Assembly: GCF_030463535.1 (NCBI RefSeq)
Contig: NC_132881.1
Coordinates: forward strand, 42,025,473-42,089,472
DNA: 64,000 bases
Direction of reading: 5' to 3'
From: Salminus brasiliensis
Lineage: Eukaryota > Chordata > Actinopteri > Characiformes > Bryconidae
The position numbers and the translations under genes were made by a program. How positions within the stretch are numbered: the stretch's first letter is position 1; every line of letters begins with the position of its first letter. Under the pieces are notes generated by a model, which had not been told where the DNA came from, made no database searches, and saw only the letters and a program-made list of their open reading frames with translations. Below are positions 36,985 to 49,118 of this stretch, piece after piece.

Positions 36985-37082
36985 TAGACCTAGACAAGCT
37001 GTGTGTGTGTAATAGGTGCAACTCAAAGTGGTGGAATGCATTCATCAGAAGGGGTGTCCACAAACATTGTGTATAGTGTTTG
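36985..37082 (-). mobile_element. Tc1-type terminal fragment, reversed
   Basis: 'catcagaaggggtgtccaca' is the complement of the end sequence seen forward at 52686-52785 and 57822-57935. The equivalent in copy 2 ends near 43410. Confidence 0.5.

Positions 37083-37084
<2 letters not shown>

Positions 37085-37134
<50 letters not shown>
37085..37134. repeat. (AC)n microsatellite
   Basis: About 24 AC units; the homologous run in copy 2 (43413-43442) is about ten units shorter. Confidence 0.95.
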
Positions 37135-37139
<5 letters not shown>

Positions 37140-37445
37140 ATCAATTTAGAAGACTTGATTTTGTTCACTCGTAATCTACACTACTGGGGGCATTTCTGTG
37201 ATATGATATTTTTGATGTTTTATATGACAGTGATTCACGTACAACTGCTGTATTCATTGAAAAAAACATTGGAAACAATAAAAATATAATTTGAATATTC
37301 TTTAAAATAAAAAATGACTTTTTTCACAAATGCTGAAATGAGATTGATTTATTTATTGATTAATTAATCAGGATGTACATGAGCATCAGATTCATTAATG
37401 CAAACTGGTGTTGAATTCCAACCCAACATTGTGTTTGATTATACA

Positions 37446-37742
37446 GGTTGCAAACCACAGTGGTTGGGGTTGCTAAAAGTGCTGCAGCTAACCCAGAACC
37501 AACCCAGAACCATCTTCATTTCAACTTGTTGCTCAGTCAAAACTAGAGACACCAAAAGGACACACTTTTGCAATCACTGACGCCCCTTTTGTATTCAACA
37601 CAACCATGTTTTGATGAGTAAGAGATGTTCGGCTGGCTGCTCCTGATCTCCTTGCCTTTGTTTTTGTAATTGATTTGGGGGGTTTTGTGGCAATAGAGAC
37701 AGACATGGTCAAGAACGTTCAACAACTATTTGGCAAACAACC
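37446..37742 (+). pseudogene. Dead GIMAP (AIG1) exon fragment, copy 1
   Basis: Scattered frames match exon 2 of the GIMAP at 29453-30144: GVAKSA for the P-loop GVGKSA, ITDAPFVFNTTM for the switch VIDTPGLYDTNM, and VRLAAPDLLAFVFVIDLGGF for the following strand and helix. Stops and frameshifts separate them and the P-loop Gly-Lys is damaged. An acceptor-like tatacag precedes it, in the place of the intron end in the live gene. Confidence 0.75.
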
Positions 37743-37950
37743 ATATTTAGCATATTTAGCATTAAATGAGTTTTTTAATTCAGGAAGAAAACAGCTCAGA
37801 AAACAGCATACATTACACCGAGAAGAAGAACCAGAGAGTTTGATAGTCTTCTAGAAGGCTGATCTCACACTAATATATGAATCAAATGAAACTAAATGTA
37901 TGTTTAAATGCTGTATCTGTTTGTAGTCAGTAGCTGAAGTGAGTGCCCCA

Positions 37951-40823
37951 CTATGGAAAAGGACATGGGCACCTGAAGCGCACCTTGTAGTCCAAACACC
38001 AGTTCCCATTCTTCTGCTGAGCGTTCACACAGGCAAAGCCCGCCGCTGTGTCATACCTGACAACAAGAAGAACAAGACTGTATAAAGGATCGAACTCAAG
38101 AAAAACCTCCAAAAGACTTGATCTCACTTCCAGAAGCATTATTTAAATGTAATCAGCATCTTTTCAAACAAGGCACCCAACCATGATATGCACACATTTA
38201 CTGAGACACAAACAAGACAAGCTGTATGGAAGAAGAAACCCAGGAACAGCAGACTCACGTCTGTATCACTTCTCCAGCATTTTCTGCAGCTACACCAGAC
38301 ATGGTGGTCGCCTGAATGGCCAGAGGGTTAGAGCAGATCTTCCCTGGATTCTCTGCTCTCAGGTGCGTCAGGGTCTCATAATCTCCATTCCCACTGGGGT
38401 CGTCCCGGTCAAACCACTGAGTGTAACATACTTAAGAGAGAAACAGAAGAAAGAGATGATTTAAGACCAAAAAGTCAAGATCTAGATACAGGCAGGTTAT
38501 GGATACAGTTGGATAGTTATGGTTATGGACAGTGAGTGAAGTTTTAAGTGAAACTTGGTGAAGTATACTTTAAGCTGCAGTCCAAGTAAAAACCACTGTT
38601 GGCCACAAATACGTTGATTTGGAAGATTCTAAAATTCGGTTTAGACAGGAGGTTCAAATCCCTCTCAGATTTTATAGAATGTACATTGGACCTTCAGGTC
38701 TTTGGCTGTTGGGATTTCAGTGAAAGGACTAGGTATCTGTTAACCTCAAATTAATAGTGCTGGGCTAGAAAATAGTTGTTTTTCACATTGTGCAGAATGT
38801 GAAATCAGGATTCGACTGTCTGATTATAAGCAGCATACCTAACTTACTGAAAGTCAACTTGTACGTTTGGACCTTTCTTATTCTTACAGCATGTCTAAGA
38901 TGTCCAATAAAGTTCCTGTAGGGCAGAAAACATGTACTGGTTCAGTGATACCTGGTGGAGGAGTGGGTTTGGGACACGGACACCTGAAGCGCACTTTGTA
39001 GTCCAAACAGTAGCCCCTTCTCTGCTGAGCGTTCACACAGGCAAAGCCGGCCACTGTGTCATACCTGACAGGGACACAGTGTGAGTGTGTGAGTGAGAGA
39101 AAGTGAATGCAAGAAAATGTGACATGGAAAATCAACATTTAAGAAATCTGTGCCTATTGATGGATCGTTTGCATGTAAGAATACATTATGTACTCAAATA
39201 TGTTTTTATATGTGTATTCTGCTATAATGACCACGGCTGAGACAGTCAGCATTGCACTCAAGATTAGTGTTATACCCTTGGAAGACTGGGCAGGGCCTGC
39301 TTGGGGTGAATCAGAGGTAATCTGATTGGAAAAAACCCAATGATTGGAAAAAACCCAAAATTCTGCAGTACTGCAAGAGTCAGCACAAACAGCCTGCCAA
39401 GACTCAGCGTTTTCTTGAAAAAGAAGTACAAGAACATAAGCGGGTGCAGAAGTTCCTTCTGCAAGGGGCTCTTGATCTGGACATAAGCGGGTACAACCGT
39501 AAAATATCATGATAAAAGACAACAGACCACAGCAAGATAAGGACAGTATATAAGGCCCAGGCAGAGCCATACTTTTTAGACTGCTTTGGGAGAGTGCTGG
39601 CTGTCTCAGGCTAACACATTACTTGTAGTGCCTTAGTCTTCACCTTATTTTTGTACACTTTATGCAGAAATAAAGGTTGCACTCTGTCTTTCTATTGACT
39701 ACGGAGCTGGATTCTTTTATGCACCATTTCTGAATGCTTATTAGCTGATTGGGGGAATTTATAGAGAAAAAGAGCCGACACTATCTGTGCCACATTTTCT
39801 ATGTAATTTGTACTTTTAAAAACAGGGCACTGTATATAATCACAACGTTATAGAGACGCAGGAACATCAGACTTACGTCTGAATCACTTGTCCAGCATTT
39901 TCAGCAGCTACACCGGACATGGTGGTCGCCTGAATGGCCAGAGGGTTAGAGCAGATCTTCCCTGGATTCTCTGCTCTCAGGTGCGTCAGGGTCTCATAAT
40001 CTCCATTTCCACTGGGGTCGTCTCGGTCAAACCACTCAGTGTAACATACTGAAGAGAAAGAGACAAAGCTGTGTCAAAATAAACTGTCAACTTTTTACAA
40101 TATAGTCAGCTCCCTAAATGTTGGTGCACTTGGAAAAGATCATGAATGGTCCTAAATAAATACCTTTGTGGTTAGTTAGCTCAAACCCCTACTGAAACTA
40201 TGAGATTTTTGTAAGATATAGACATGAAAGTCAATTATGTCTAAGTTTGGTGTTTGGTTTTGATTAGTGGCGTCCATCTGTTATAAAGCTAAAATGCTAG
40301 CTAGAACGTCCTTACAATTTTGGGGGGAGAACAAATTAATATAAATATAAATATTTATTTCCTATAAACTGTCCAATATGTGGAGACATGAATGAAGACG
40401 TCATCCCTTAGCCCATCCCTTAAATATGCAGGATAACTCTTACTTACTTTTTGGAAGATCTAAAACATCCTGTAAAGTCCCTGTAAAACAATAAAAATAT
40501 ATAACTAAATGTAACAAAAGAAATACATAAAAGCTAAAAAAAAAACTGACAAATTATGAACCTAAAATCTAAAGTAAAAATATTTAGCTTTGAATAATCC
40601 TTTTCTTGCTTACCCGCAATGGATGCAGTCAGGATAACACAAACGATCTAGGAGAAAAAAAAATCAAAAAAATACAAACCAATAAATAATTGTCAAACCA
40701 TATCAGACATCATGTGGCATCTAAGCAGAAACCAGATTACCCAATGAAAATAATTTAAAAAGGATGAAAAGTTAACAAAGCACTGAAGATGGAAGACCGA
40801 AAAAAACTTACCAACATCTTCAT
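37951..40823 (-). CDS. Secreted WxxW-domain protein, two domains (gene A)
   Basis: Seven coding exons on the minus strand: 40812-40823, 40614-40647, 40448-40480, 39877-40048, 38952-39064, 38259-38430 and 37951-38056. All junctions are GT-AG and all phases agree, giving 213 residues. Exons 1-2 encode a signal peptide ([16 protein letters not shown]), and exon 3 the spacer [10 protein letters not shown]. Two WxxW-type domains follow, each made by a 172-bp and a 106-113-bp exon ([18 protein letters not shown], then CVNAQQ and [13 protein letters not shown]). This cysteine pattern is known from mucins and cartilage intermediate layer protein. The first Trp of WxxW is Tyr in every domain here. A Pro-rich linker joins the domains. 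The 5' noncoding exon and TATA box seen in gene B are deleted, so expression is doubtful. Confidence 0.85.
38884..38915 (-). pseudogene. Relic of spacer exon 3 in gene A
   Basis: After an acceptor tacag it reads [10 protein letters not shown] and stops. It resembles true exon 3 ([11 protein letters not shown]), so the repeated cassette once included that exon. Only 36 bp separate it from exon 5, too little for a normal intron. Exon 5 joins exon 6 in frame without it. Confidence 0.6.
39158..39780 (+). mobile_element. Solo LTR in intron 4 of gene A
   Basis: The 623-bp insert begins TGATGG and ends CCGACA, flanked by CTAT on both sides (39154-39157, 39781-39784). The empty site is preserved in copy 2 (near 46437). 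On the plus strand a TATATAAG (39547) and an AATAAA (39669) are spaced as in a retroviral-type LTR, antisense to the host gene. The frames inside are not genes. Confidence 0.85.
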
Positions 40824-42115
40824 AGTGCCAGCAGCTTCCAATCAACAGTGAAACTGAGCAAAACAGATAGAAGAAGAACTTGATTAAAGAATGTTGCAAT
40901 TAAACCTTATGACCTTATAATATAGTGCGTTATGTGCCAGGAACCTCATGTTACAAAACTGTTTTCCTTTAAAAAAAATAAATAAACAGTTCCTTGTACC
41001 TTTCCATCAGCACAAAGAATGTAGCTCCACTCAAAGGAGTATTTTCTGAAATGAGGGGTGTTTACTTGAACACTTGTTCACACATTTCTACCTTCTTTAT
41101 CCTCTCTTACATTACAGTTGAAGGAAGTAGTGATTCTTAGGGGAACTTTCCTCTCAAGGAGCTAAGGTTATTTTTAAAAATCTGGTTTTATTTTACTAGT
41201 CATTTACATTACAGCTCTGCCTAACATTCTGAACCCCCCTTCTTATATTTCATTCATACATTTCATTTCATTTCAGTCAAACAGCCACTGAAACTGCAAG
41301 AATTATGCAAGAACTGGAATCACTTGTTTCGCACACATGGACTCACAGCAGTGCACAAACCCATAGCATTGCCTGTTGGCAGCTATGCAAACTTTTACAT
41401 CAACAATAAACAGAATACAAAATAACATTATTCTAGAGGCGAGGTGCTCCACCGCTTCAGCAAGCCCTGCCAGGCCGCGCGCATGAACCATTGAAAGAGC
41501 AATCCGCTCTAGTACTAAGACTAAGTACACGTCTTTTGTGCGCAAGGTGTACTAAAGATCACTAAAACAGGGCCCATTGTCATATTAATGAAACCAGTCT
41601 GAGATCATTGTTGCTTTGTGACATGGTGCTTAATGTGCTGGAAGTAGAAGTTAGAACATGGGTGATGCATGAAGGCATCAAATGAGCAAGAGTCCACAAA
41701 AAGACTGTGGCATTCAAGCAAAGATTGATTAGTACTGACAGGCTCAAACAGTGTGCTAAGAAAACATTCCCCAAACCGTTGCATCACCTCCATCAGCCTG
41801 GACTTTTGACACAAGGCAGGTTGGGTCCATGGATTCATGCTGTTGGCGCCATATTCTGATCCTTAGTAGAATTCAGATTAGACTACATGCCCAGTTTTGG
41901 TGAGCCTGTGCCCACTGCAGCCTCAGCCTTCTGTCCTGGACAAACAGAAGTGGGACCCAAAATGGTCTTCTGCTGGTGTGGCCAATCTGCCTCAAGCTTC
42001 AGTATGTTGGACAATTATTTTCTGATTATTTTCTGCTCACCACAGTTGTACAGAGTGCTTATCTGAGTTACTGTAGCCTTTCTGTCAGTTCCAACCAGAC
42101 TGACCATTCTCTGTT

Positions 42116-42229
42116 TGTCACGGTTTGTCGCGTTTGGAAACAGAGGCAGACGTACTCACAGGATCTCTTTTAATAAAGGAAAATAAAACAAAAACAGAAA
42201 CCAAACAAGCACTAAGCTTACTAAATAGA
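42116..42229. mobile_element. LTR-like element truncated at the duplication junction
   Basis: The first 114 bp match 49119-49232; the duplication breakpoint follows. Confidence 0.8.
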
Positions 42230-42571
42230 TATATTTCACTTTTTCACTTGAAGTATCCCTTTCACAATCCAACTCTAAGGCAGCATCTACGTCCACATGA
42301 TCATGTGATTCCAACACTGGAAGTGAGATTTCATTCTCAGCAAAAACTGGACGTTTCACAATCAAATTAGTCTTTAATTCAGTTCATGAACTTGATTTGT
42401 GTTTTTAGCTTCGGTGTATTGCATACGTCCCATATATGTTGGTTGTAAAATCACATCCATCAAAGGCACATTCATGTCTTTTCACGTGAAAATTGATGTC
42501 TTTTGTATTAGGATACACAAAGGAGTCACAAAGTTGTCATCTGAAAGATTGAAGTACCCCTTTTATTACAC

Positions 42572-42890
42572 TCGGGCCTGGTTAGTACTTGGATGGGAGA
42601 CCGCCTGGGAATGCCAGGTGCTGTAAGCTTATAGGGGCAGTGGTGGCTCAGCAGTTAGTGCTCTAGGCTATTGATAACAGGGTTGTGGGTTCAATACCTG
42701 GGCTCAGCAAGCTGCCACTGTTGGGCCCTTGAGCAAGATCCTTCATCCTTTCTGCTCCCTGGGCGCTTGAGGTAGCTGCGCTGCGTGTGTGTGTCCTCAC
42801 TTGCCCTATTTCAGTAGTGTGTGTGTGTGTTCACTACCACGGAGGACACATTTTGCTGTATTATTTTACCTTTTGATGATAAAGCAACCA
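42572..42890 (+). mobile_element. Composite 5S-like/tRNA-like SINE, copy 2
   Basis: Essentially identical to 36215-36533. It is a duplicate by segmental duplication, so it is not an independent insertion. Confidence 0.75.
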
Positions 42891-43410
42891 ATGTGCAAAG
42901 TTTACAGTGCCATCCCATAAGCTGATACCTGAAAAAGGGATGATAGTATTACCATAGGATACACACACACACTCACACACATCTCAATGACTTAAGGCCC
43001 ATCCACACTTATGTGTTTGTGTGTCAGTGTTTCTGTTTAAATCTAAAACAGGCCTTTTAAAACCTTTTAAAATGTCTGCCCATTTCTGGCTCAAAAGTCA
43101 AATAGCTCCTTATTCCCTACATAGTGTCTTACATAAGTCATAAAACTGGTGGGCAGCACCAGCTGGACCCTTATCATACGTTGTCTCTTCTGAAATCAAG
43201 GATTAAAAAAAAGAATTGATCCTGATTTTATTGGAGCAATTGTCTACTAGATGTTGGAGCAATGCTGGATGGATGAATCACCACCATCAGCTGCAGAGGT
43301 AAACATTAAATATAGACCTAGACAAGCTGTGTGTGTGTAATAGGTGCAACTCAAAGTGGTGGAATGCATTCATCAGAAGGGGTGTCCACAAACATTGTGT
43401 ATAGTGTTTG

Positions 43411-43447
<37 letters not shown>

Positions 43448-43750
43448 ATCAATTTAGAAGACTTGATTTTGTTCACTCGTAATCTACACTACTGGGCGCA
43501 TTTTTGTGATATTTTTTTGATGTTTTATATGACAGTGATTCATGTACAACTGCTGTATTCATTAAAAAAAACATTGGAAACAATAAAAATATAATTTGAA
43601 TATTCTTTAAAATAAAAAATGACTTTTTTCACAAATGCTGAAATGAGATTGATTCATTTATTGATTAATTAATCAGGATGTACATGAGCATCAGATTCAT
43701 TAATGCAAACTGGTGTTGAATTCCAACCCAACATTGTGTTTGATTATACA

Positions 43751-44047
43751 GGTTGCAAACCACAGTGGTTGGGGTTGCTAAAAGTGCTGCAGCTAACCCA
43801 GAACCAACCCAGAACCATCTTCATTTCAACTTGTTGCTCAGTCAAAACTAGAGACACCAAAAGGACACACTTTTGCAATCACTGACGCCCCTTTTGTATT
43901 CAACACAACCATGTTTTGATGAGTAAGAGATGTTCGGCTGGCTGCTCCTGATCTCCTTGCTTTTGTTTTTGTAATTGATTTGGGGGGTTTTGTGGCAATA
44001 GAGACAGACATGGTCAACAACGTTCAACAACTATTTGGCAAACAACC
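43751..44047 (+). pseudogene. Dead GIMAP (AIG1) exon fragment, copy 2
   Basis: Duplicate of 37446-37742 with the same disruptions, so the fragment was already dead before the duplication. Confidence 0.75.
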
Positions 44048-44233
44048 ATATTTAGCATATTTAGCATTAAATGAGTTTTTTAATTCAGGAAGAAAACAGC
44101 TCAGAAAACAGCATACATTACACCGAGAAGAAGAACCAGAGAGTTTGATAGTCTTCTAGAAGGCTGATCTCACACTAATATATTAATCAAATGCTGTATC
44201 TGTTGGTAGTCAGTAGCTGAAGTGAGTGCCCCA

Positions 44234-47200
44234 CTATGGAAAAGGACATGGGCACCTGAAGCGCACCTTGTAGTCCAAACACCAGTTCCCATTCTTCTGC
44301 TGAGCGTTCACACAGGCAAAGCCCGCCGTTGTGTCATACCTGACAACAAGAAGAACAAGACTGTATAAAGGATCGAACTCAAGAAAAACCTCCAAAAGAC
44401 TTGATCTCACTTCCAGAAGCATTATTTAAATGTAATCGGCATCTTTTCAAACAAGGCACCCAACCATGATATGCACACATTTACTGAGACACAAACAAGA
44501 CAAGCTGTATGGAAGAAGAAACCCAGGAACAGCAGACTCACGTCTGAATCACTTGTCCAGCATTTTCTGCAGCTACACCAGACATGGTGGTCGCCTGAAT
44601 GGCCAGAGGGTTAGAGCAGATCTTCCCTGGATTCTCTGCTCTCAGGTGCGTCAGGGTCTCATAATCTCCATTCCCACTGGGGTCGTCCCGGTCAAACCAC
44701 TGAGTGTAACATACTGAAGAGAAAGACAGAAGAAAGAGATGATTTAAGACCAAAAAGTCAAGATCTAGATACAGGCAGGTTATGGATACAGTTGGATAGT
44801 TATGGTTATGGACAGTGAGTGAAGTTTTAAGTGAAACTTGGTGAAGTATACTTCTGCAGCTGCAGTCCATGTAAAAAACACTGTTGGCTACAAATACGTT
44901 GATTAGGAAGATTCTAAAATTCGGTTTAGACAGGAGGTTCAAATCCCTCTCAGATTTTATAGAATATACATTGGACGTTCAGGTCTTTGGTTATTGGGAT
45001 TTCAGTGAAAGGACGAGGTGTTTGTTAACCTCAAATTAATAGTGCTGGGCTAGAAAATAGTTGTTTTTCACATTGTGCAGAATGTGATTCGACTGTCTGA
45101 TTATAAGCAACATACCTAACTTACTGAAAGTCAACTTGTACGTTTGGACCTTTCTTGTTCTTACAGCATGTCTAAGATGTCCAATAAAGTTCCTGTAAGG
45201 CAGAAAACATGTACTGGTTCAGTGATACCTGGTGGAGGAGTGGGTTTGGGGCACGGGCACCTGAAGCGCACTTTGTAGTCCAAACACCAGTTCCCATTCT
45301 TCTGCTGAGCGTTCACACAGGCAAAGCCCGCCGTTGTGTCATACCTGACAACAAGAAGAACAAGACTGTATAAAGGATCGAACTCAAGAAAAACCTCCAA
45401 AAGACTTGATCTCACTTCCAGAAGCATTATTTAAATGTAATCGGCATCTTTTCAAACAAGGCACCCAACCATGATATGCACACATTTACTGAGACACAAA
45501 CAAGACAAGCTGTATGGAAGAAGAAACCCAGGAGCAGCAGACTCACGTCTGAATCACTTGTCCAGCATTTTCTGCAGCTACATCAGACATGGTGGTCGCC
45601 TGAATGGCCAGAGGGTTAGAGCAGATCTTCCCTGGATTCTCTGCTCTCAGGTGCGTCAGGATCTCATAATCTCCATTCCCACTGGGGTCGTCCCGGTCAA
45701 ACCACTGAGTGTAACATACTGAAGAGAAAGACAGAAGAAAGAGATGATTTAAGACCAAAAAGTCAAGATCTAGATACAGGCAGGTTATGGATACAGTTGG
45801 ATAGTTATGGTTATGGACAGTGAGTGAAGTTTTAAGTGAAACTTGGTGAAGTATACTTTAAGCTGCAGTCCATGTAAAAAACACTGTTGGCTACAAATAC
45901 GTTGATTAGGAAGATTCTAAAATTCGGTTTAGACAGGAGGTTCAAATCCCTATCAGATTTTATAGAATATACATTGGACGTTCAGGTCTTTGGTTGTTGG
46001 GATTTCAGTGAAAGGACGAGGTGTTTGTTAACCTCAAATTAATAGTGCTGGGCTAGAAAATAGTTGTTTTTCACATTGTGCAGAATGTGATTCGACTGTC
46101 TGATTATAAGCAACATACCTAACTTACTGAAAGTCAACTTGTACGTTTGGACCTTTCTTGTTCTTACAGCATGTCTAAGATGTCCAATAAAGTTCCTGTA
46201 AGGCAGAAAACATGTACTGGTTCAGTGATACCTGGTGGAGGAGTGGGTTTGGGGCACGGGCACCTGAAGCGCACTTTGTAGTCCAAACAGTAGCCCCTTT
46301 TCTGCTGAGCGTTCACACAGGCAAAGCCGGCTACTGTGTCATACCTGACAGGGACACAGTGTGAGTGTGTGAGTGAGAGAAAGTGAATGCAAGAAAATGT
46401 GACATGAAAAATCAACATTTAAGAAATCTGTGCCTATCTGTGCCACATTTTCTATGTAATTTGTACTTTTAAAAACAGGGCACTGTATATAATCACAACG
46501 TTGAAGAGACCCAGGAACATCAGACTTACGTCTGAATCACTTGTCCAGCATTTTCAGCAGCTACACCGGACATGGTGGTCGCCTGAATGGCCAGAGGGTT
46601 AGAGCAGATCTTCCCTGGATTCTCTGCTCTCAGGTGCGTCAGGGTCTCATAATCTCCATTTCCACTGGGGTCGTCCCGGTCAAACCACTCAGTGTAACAT
46701 GCTTAAGAGAAAGAGACAAAGCTGTGTCAAAATAAACTGAACTTTTTGCAATATAGTCAGCTCCCTAAATGTTGGTGCACTTGGAAAAGGTCATGAATGG
46801 TCCTAAATAAATGCCTTTGTGGTTAGTTAGCTCAAACCCCTACTGAAACTATGAGATTTTTGTAAGATATAGACATGAAAGTCAATTATGTCTAAGGATT
46901 AGTGGCGTCCATCTGTTATAAAGCTAAAATGCTAGCTAGAACGTCCTTACAATTTTGGAGGGAGAACAAATTAATATAAATATAAAATATTTATTTCCTA
47001 TAAACTGTCCAATATGTGGAGACATGAATGAAGACGTCATCCCTTAGCCCATCCCTTAAATATGCAGTATAACTCTTACTTACTTTTTGGAAGATCTAAA
47101 ACATCCTGTAAAGTCCCTGTAAAACAATAAAAATATATAACTAAATGTAACAAAAGAAATACATAAAAGCTAAAAAAAAACTGACAAATGATGAACCTAA

Positions 47201-47458
47201 AATCTAAAGTAAAAATATTTAGCTTTGAATAATCCTTTTCTTGCTTACCCGCAATGGATGCAGTCAGGATAACACAAATGATCTAGGAGAAAAAAAAAGA
47301 AAAAAAATACAAACCAATAAATAATTGTCAAACCATATCAGACATCATGTGGCATCTAAGCAGAAACCAGATTACCCAATGAAAATAATTTAAAAAGGAT
47401 GAAAAGTTAACAAAGCACTGAAGATGGAAGACCGAAAAAAACTTACCAACGTCTTCAT
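44234..47458 (-). CDS. Secreted WxxW-domain protein, three domains (gene B)
   Basis: Nine coding exons: 47447-47458, 47249-47282, 47084-47116, 46530-46701, 46232-46344, 45547-45718, 45229-45344, 44542-44713 and 44234-44339. Lengths and phases agree throughout and give 309 residues. The signal peptide is [16 protein letters not shown], followed by [10 protein letters not shown] and three WxxW-type domains joined by PKPTPPP linkers; the last ends CPCPFP. Domains 2 and 3 arose by a tandem duplication with an offset of about 1,005 bp. A noncoding 5' exon (donor at 47617) and a TATA box at 47667-47673 lie upstream, and an acceptor at 47490-47489 places the rest of the 5' UTR just before the ATG. 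It is probably the functional copy. A secreted or mucosal role is inferred from the family and cannot be read from the sequence. Confidence 0.87.
45161..45192 (-). pseudogene. Relic spacer exon, gene B cassette 2
   Basis: Same [14 protein letters not shown] relic as at 38884-38915, after exon 7. Confidence 0.55.
46164..46195 (-). pseudogene. Relic spacer exon, gene B cassette 1
   Basis: Same relic after exon 5. Reading through from exon 5 stays open to its stop, so intron retention would make a one-domain protein. Confidence 0.55.
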
Positions 47459-47617
47459 AGTGTCAGCAGCTTCCAATCAACAGTGAAACTGAGCAAAACA
47501 GATAGAAGAAGAACTTGATTAAAGAATGTTGCAATTAAACATTACAAATAAACCACAATTATATTTTGCATCAGGTGTTTAAGTCATAATTTTAAGAGAG
47601 CGGTTATTTGTGCTTAC

Positions 47618-47640
47618 CTGGGATGGTTCCTGTCTGTGTA
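47618..47640 (-). other. Noncoding first exon of gene B
   Basis: It ends CCCAG|GTAAGC (donor 47617) and starts about 30 bp downstream of the TATA box, so the right boundary is approximate. The whole exon is missing from the gene A copy. Confidence 0.5.
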
Positions 47641-47666
47641 CCAACCTGTGCTGTGAAGATGAAGAC

Positions 47667-47673
47667 TTTTATA
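47667..47673 (-). promoter_or_regulatory. TATA box of gene B
   Basis: TATAAAA on the minus strand, about 30 bp before the inferred noncoding exon. Confidence 0.6.
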
Positions 47674-49118
47674 ATGCAGTAACAGCATGGACAATCCAAT
47701 TAAGTTGACCTCTTTAGAATACATTACTGTAAAGCCAAGACCTGTTTAATGGAATGTGATACTGCTGGATTGAAGCATAAATTCTCAACAAGGAAGTGTC
47801 TCTATATTCTCGGAAATCAAGATAGAAATGTCAACAAAATACATTACCTTAAATAACTTAGTTAAAAAAAATAAAGGCTAAATAAGCTAAATACTGAACA
47901 TTTCAGTACATATTTGCAGTTTAAAGTACATTTCATGTTTTAGTTTGAAAATCATACACTTGAAGCCATTTACAGGAATGTAGGTTGATGACCTTATAAT
48001 ATAGTGCGTTATGTGCCAGGAACCTCATGTTACAAAACTGTTTTCCTTTAAAAAAAAATAAATAAACAGTTCCTTGTACCTTTCCATCAGCACAAAGAAT
48101 GTAGCTCCACTCAAAGGAGTATTTTCTGAAATGAGGGGTGTTTACTTGAACACTTGTTCACACATTTCTACCTTCTTTATCCTCTCTTACATTACAGTTG
48201 AAGGAAGTAGTGATTCTTAGGGGAACTTTCCTCTAAAGGAGCTAAGGTTATTTTTAAAAATCTGGTTTTATTTTACTAGTCATCTACATTACAGCTCTGC
48301 CTAACATTCTGAACCCCCCTTCTTATATTTCATTTATACATTTCATTTCGGCCTGTTGGCAGCTATGCAAACATCAACAATACATCAACAATAAACAGAA
48401 TACAAAATAACATTATTCTAGAGGCGAGGTGCTCCATTGCTTCAGCAAGCCCTGCCAGGCCGCGCGCATGAACCATTGAAAGAGCAATCCGCTCTAGTAA
48501 GACTAAGACTAAGTACATGTCTTTTGTGCGCAAAGTGTACTAAAGATCACTAAAACAGGGCCCATTGTCATATTAATGAAACCAGTTTGAGATCATTGTT
48601 GCTTTGTGACATGGTGCTTAATGTGCTGGAAGTAGAAGTTAGAACATGGGTGATGCATGAAGGGATCACATGAGCAAGAGTCCACAAAAAGACTGTGGCA
48701 TTCAAGCAAAGATTGATTAGTACTGACAGGCTCAAACAGTGTGCTAAGAAAACATTCCCCAAACCATTGCATCACCTCCATCAGCCTGGACTTTTGACAC
48801 AAGGCAGGTTGGGTCCATGGATTCATGCTGTTGGCGCCATATTCTGATCCTTAGTAGAATTCAGATTAGACTACATTTCTCAAGTTTTCAACTGCCCAGT
48901 TTTGGTGAGCCTGTGCCCTACAGCCTCAGCCTTCTGTCCTGGACAAACAGAAGTGGGACCCAAAATGGTCTTCTGCTGGTGTGGCCAATCTGCCTCAAGC
49001 TTCAGTATGTTGGACAATTATTTTCTGATTATTTTCTGCTCACCACAGTTGTACAGAGTGCTTATCTGAGTTACTGTAGCCTTTCTGTCAGTTCCAACCA
49101 GACTGACCATTCTCTGTT

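Larger units (their letters stand above)
35876..42229. repeat. Tandem segmental duplication, copy 1
   Basis: It is near-identical to 42234-49232 for most of its length (offset 6357-6358 at the left end). Copy-1-specific changes are a 623-bp solo LTR (39158-39780), absence of one internal 1-kb WxxW cassette, absence of a 447-bp promoter segment at 40905, and an extra stretch of about 75 bp near 41.3 kb. The right end breaks inside an LTR-like element. Confidence 0.93.

Noticed and set aside
39154..39570. 138-residue minus-strand frame
   Set aside because: It lies inside the solo LTR, which is absent from the other copy.
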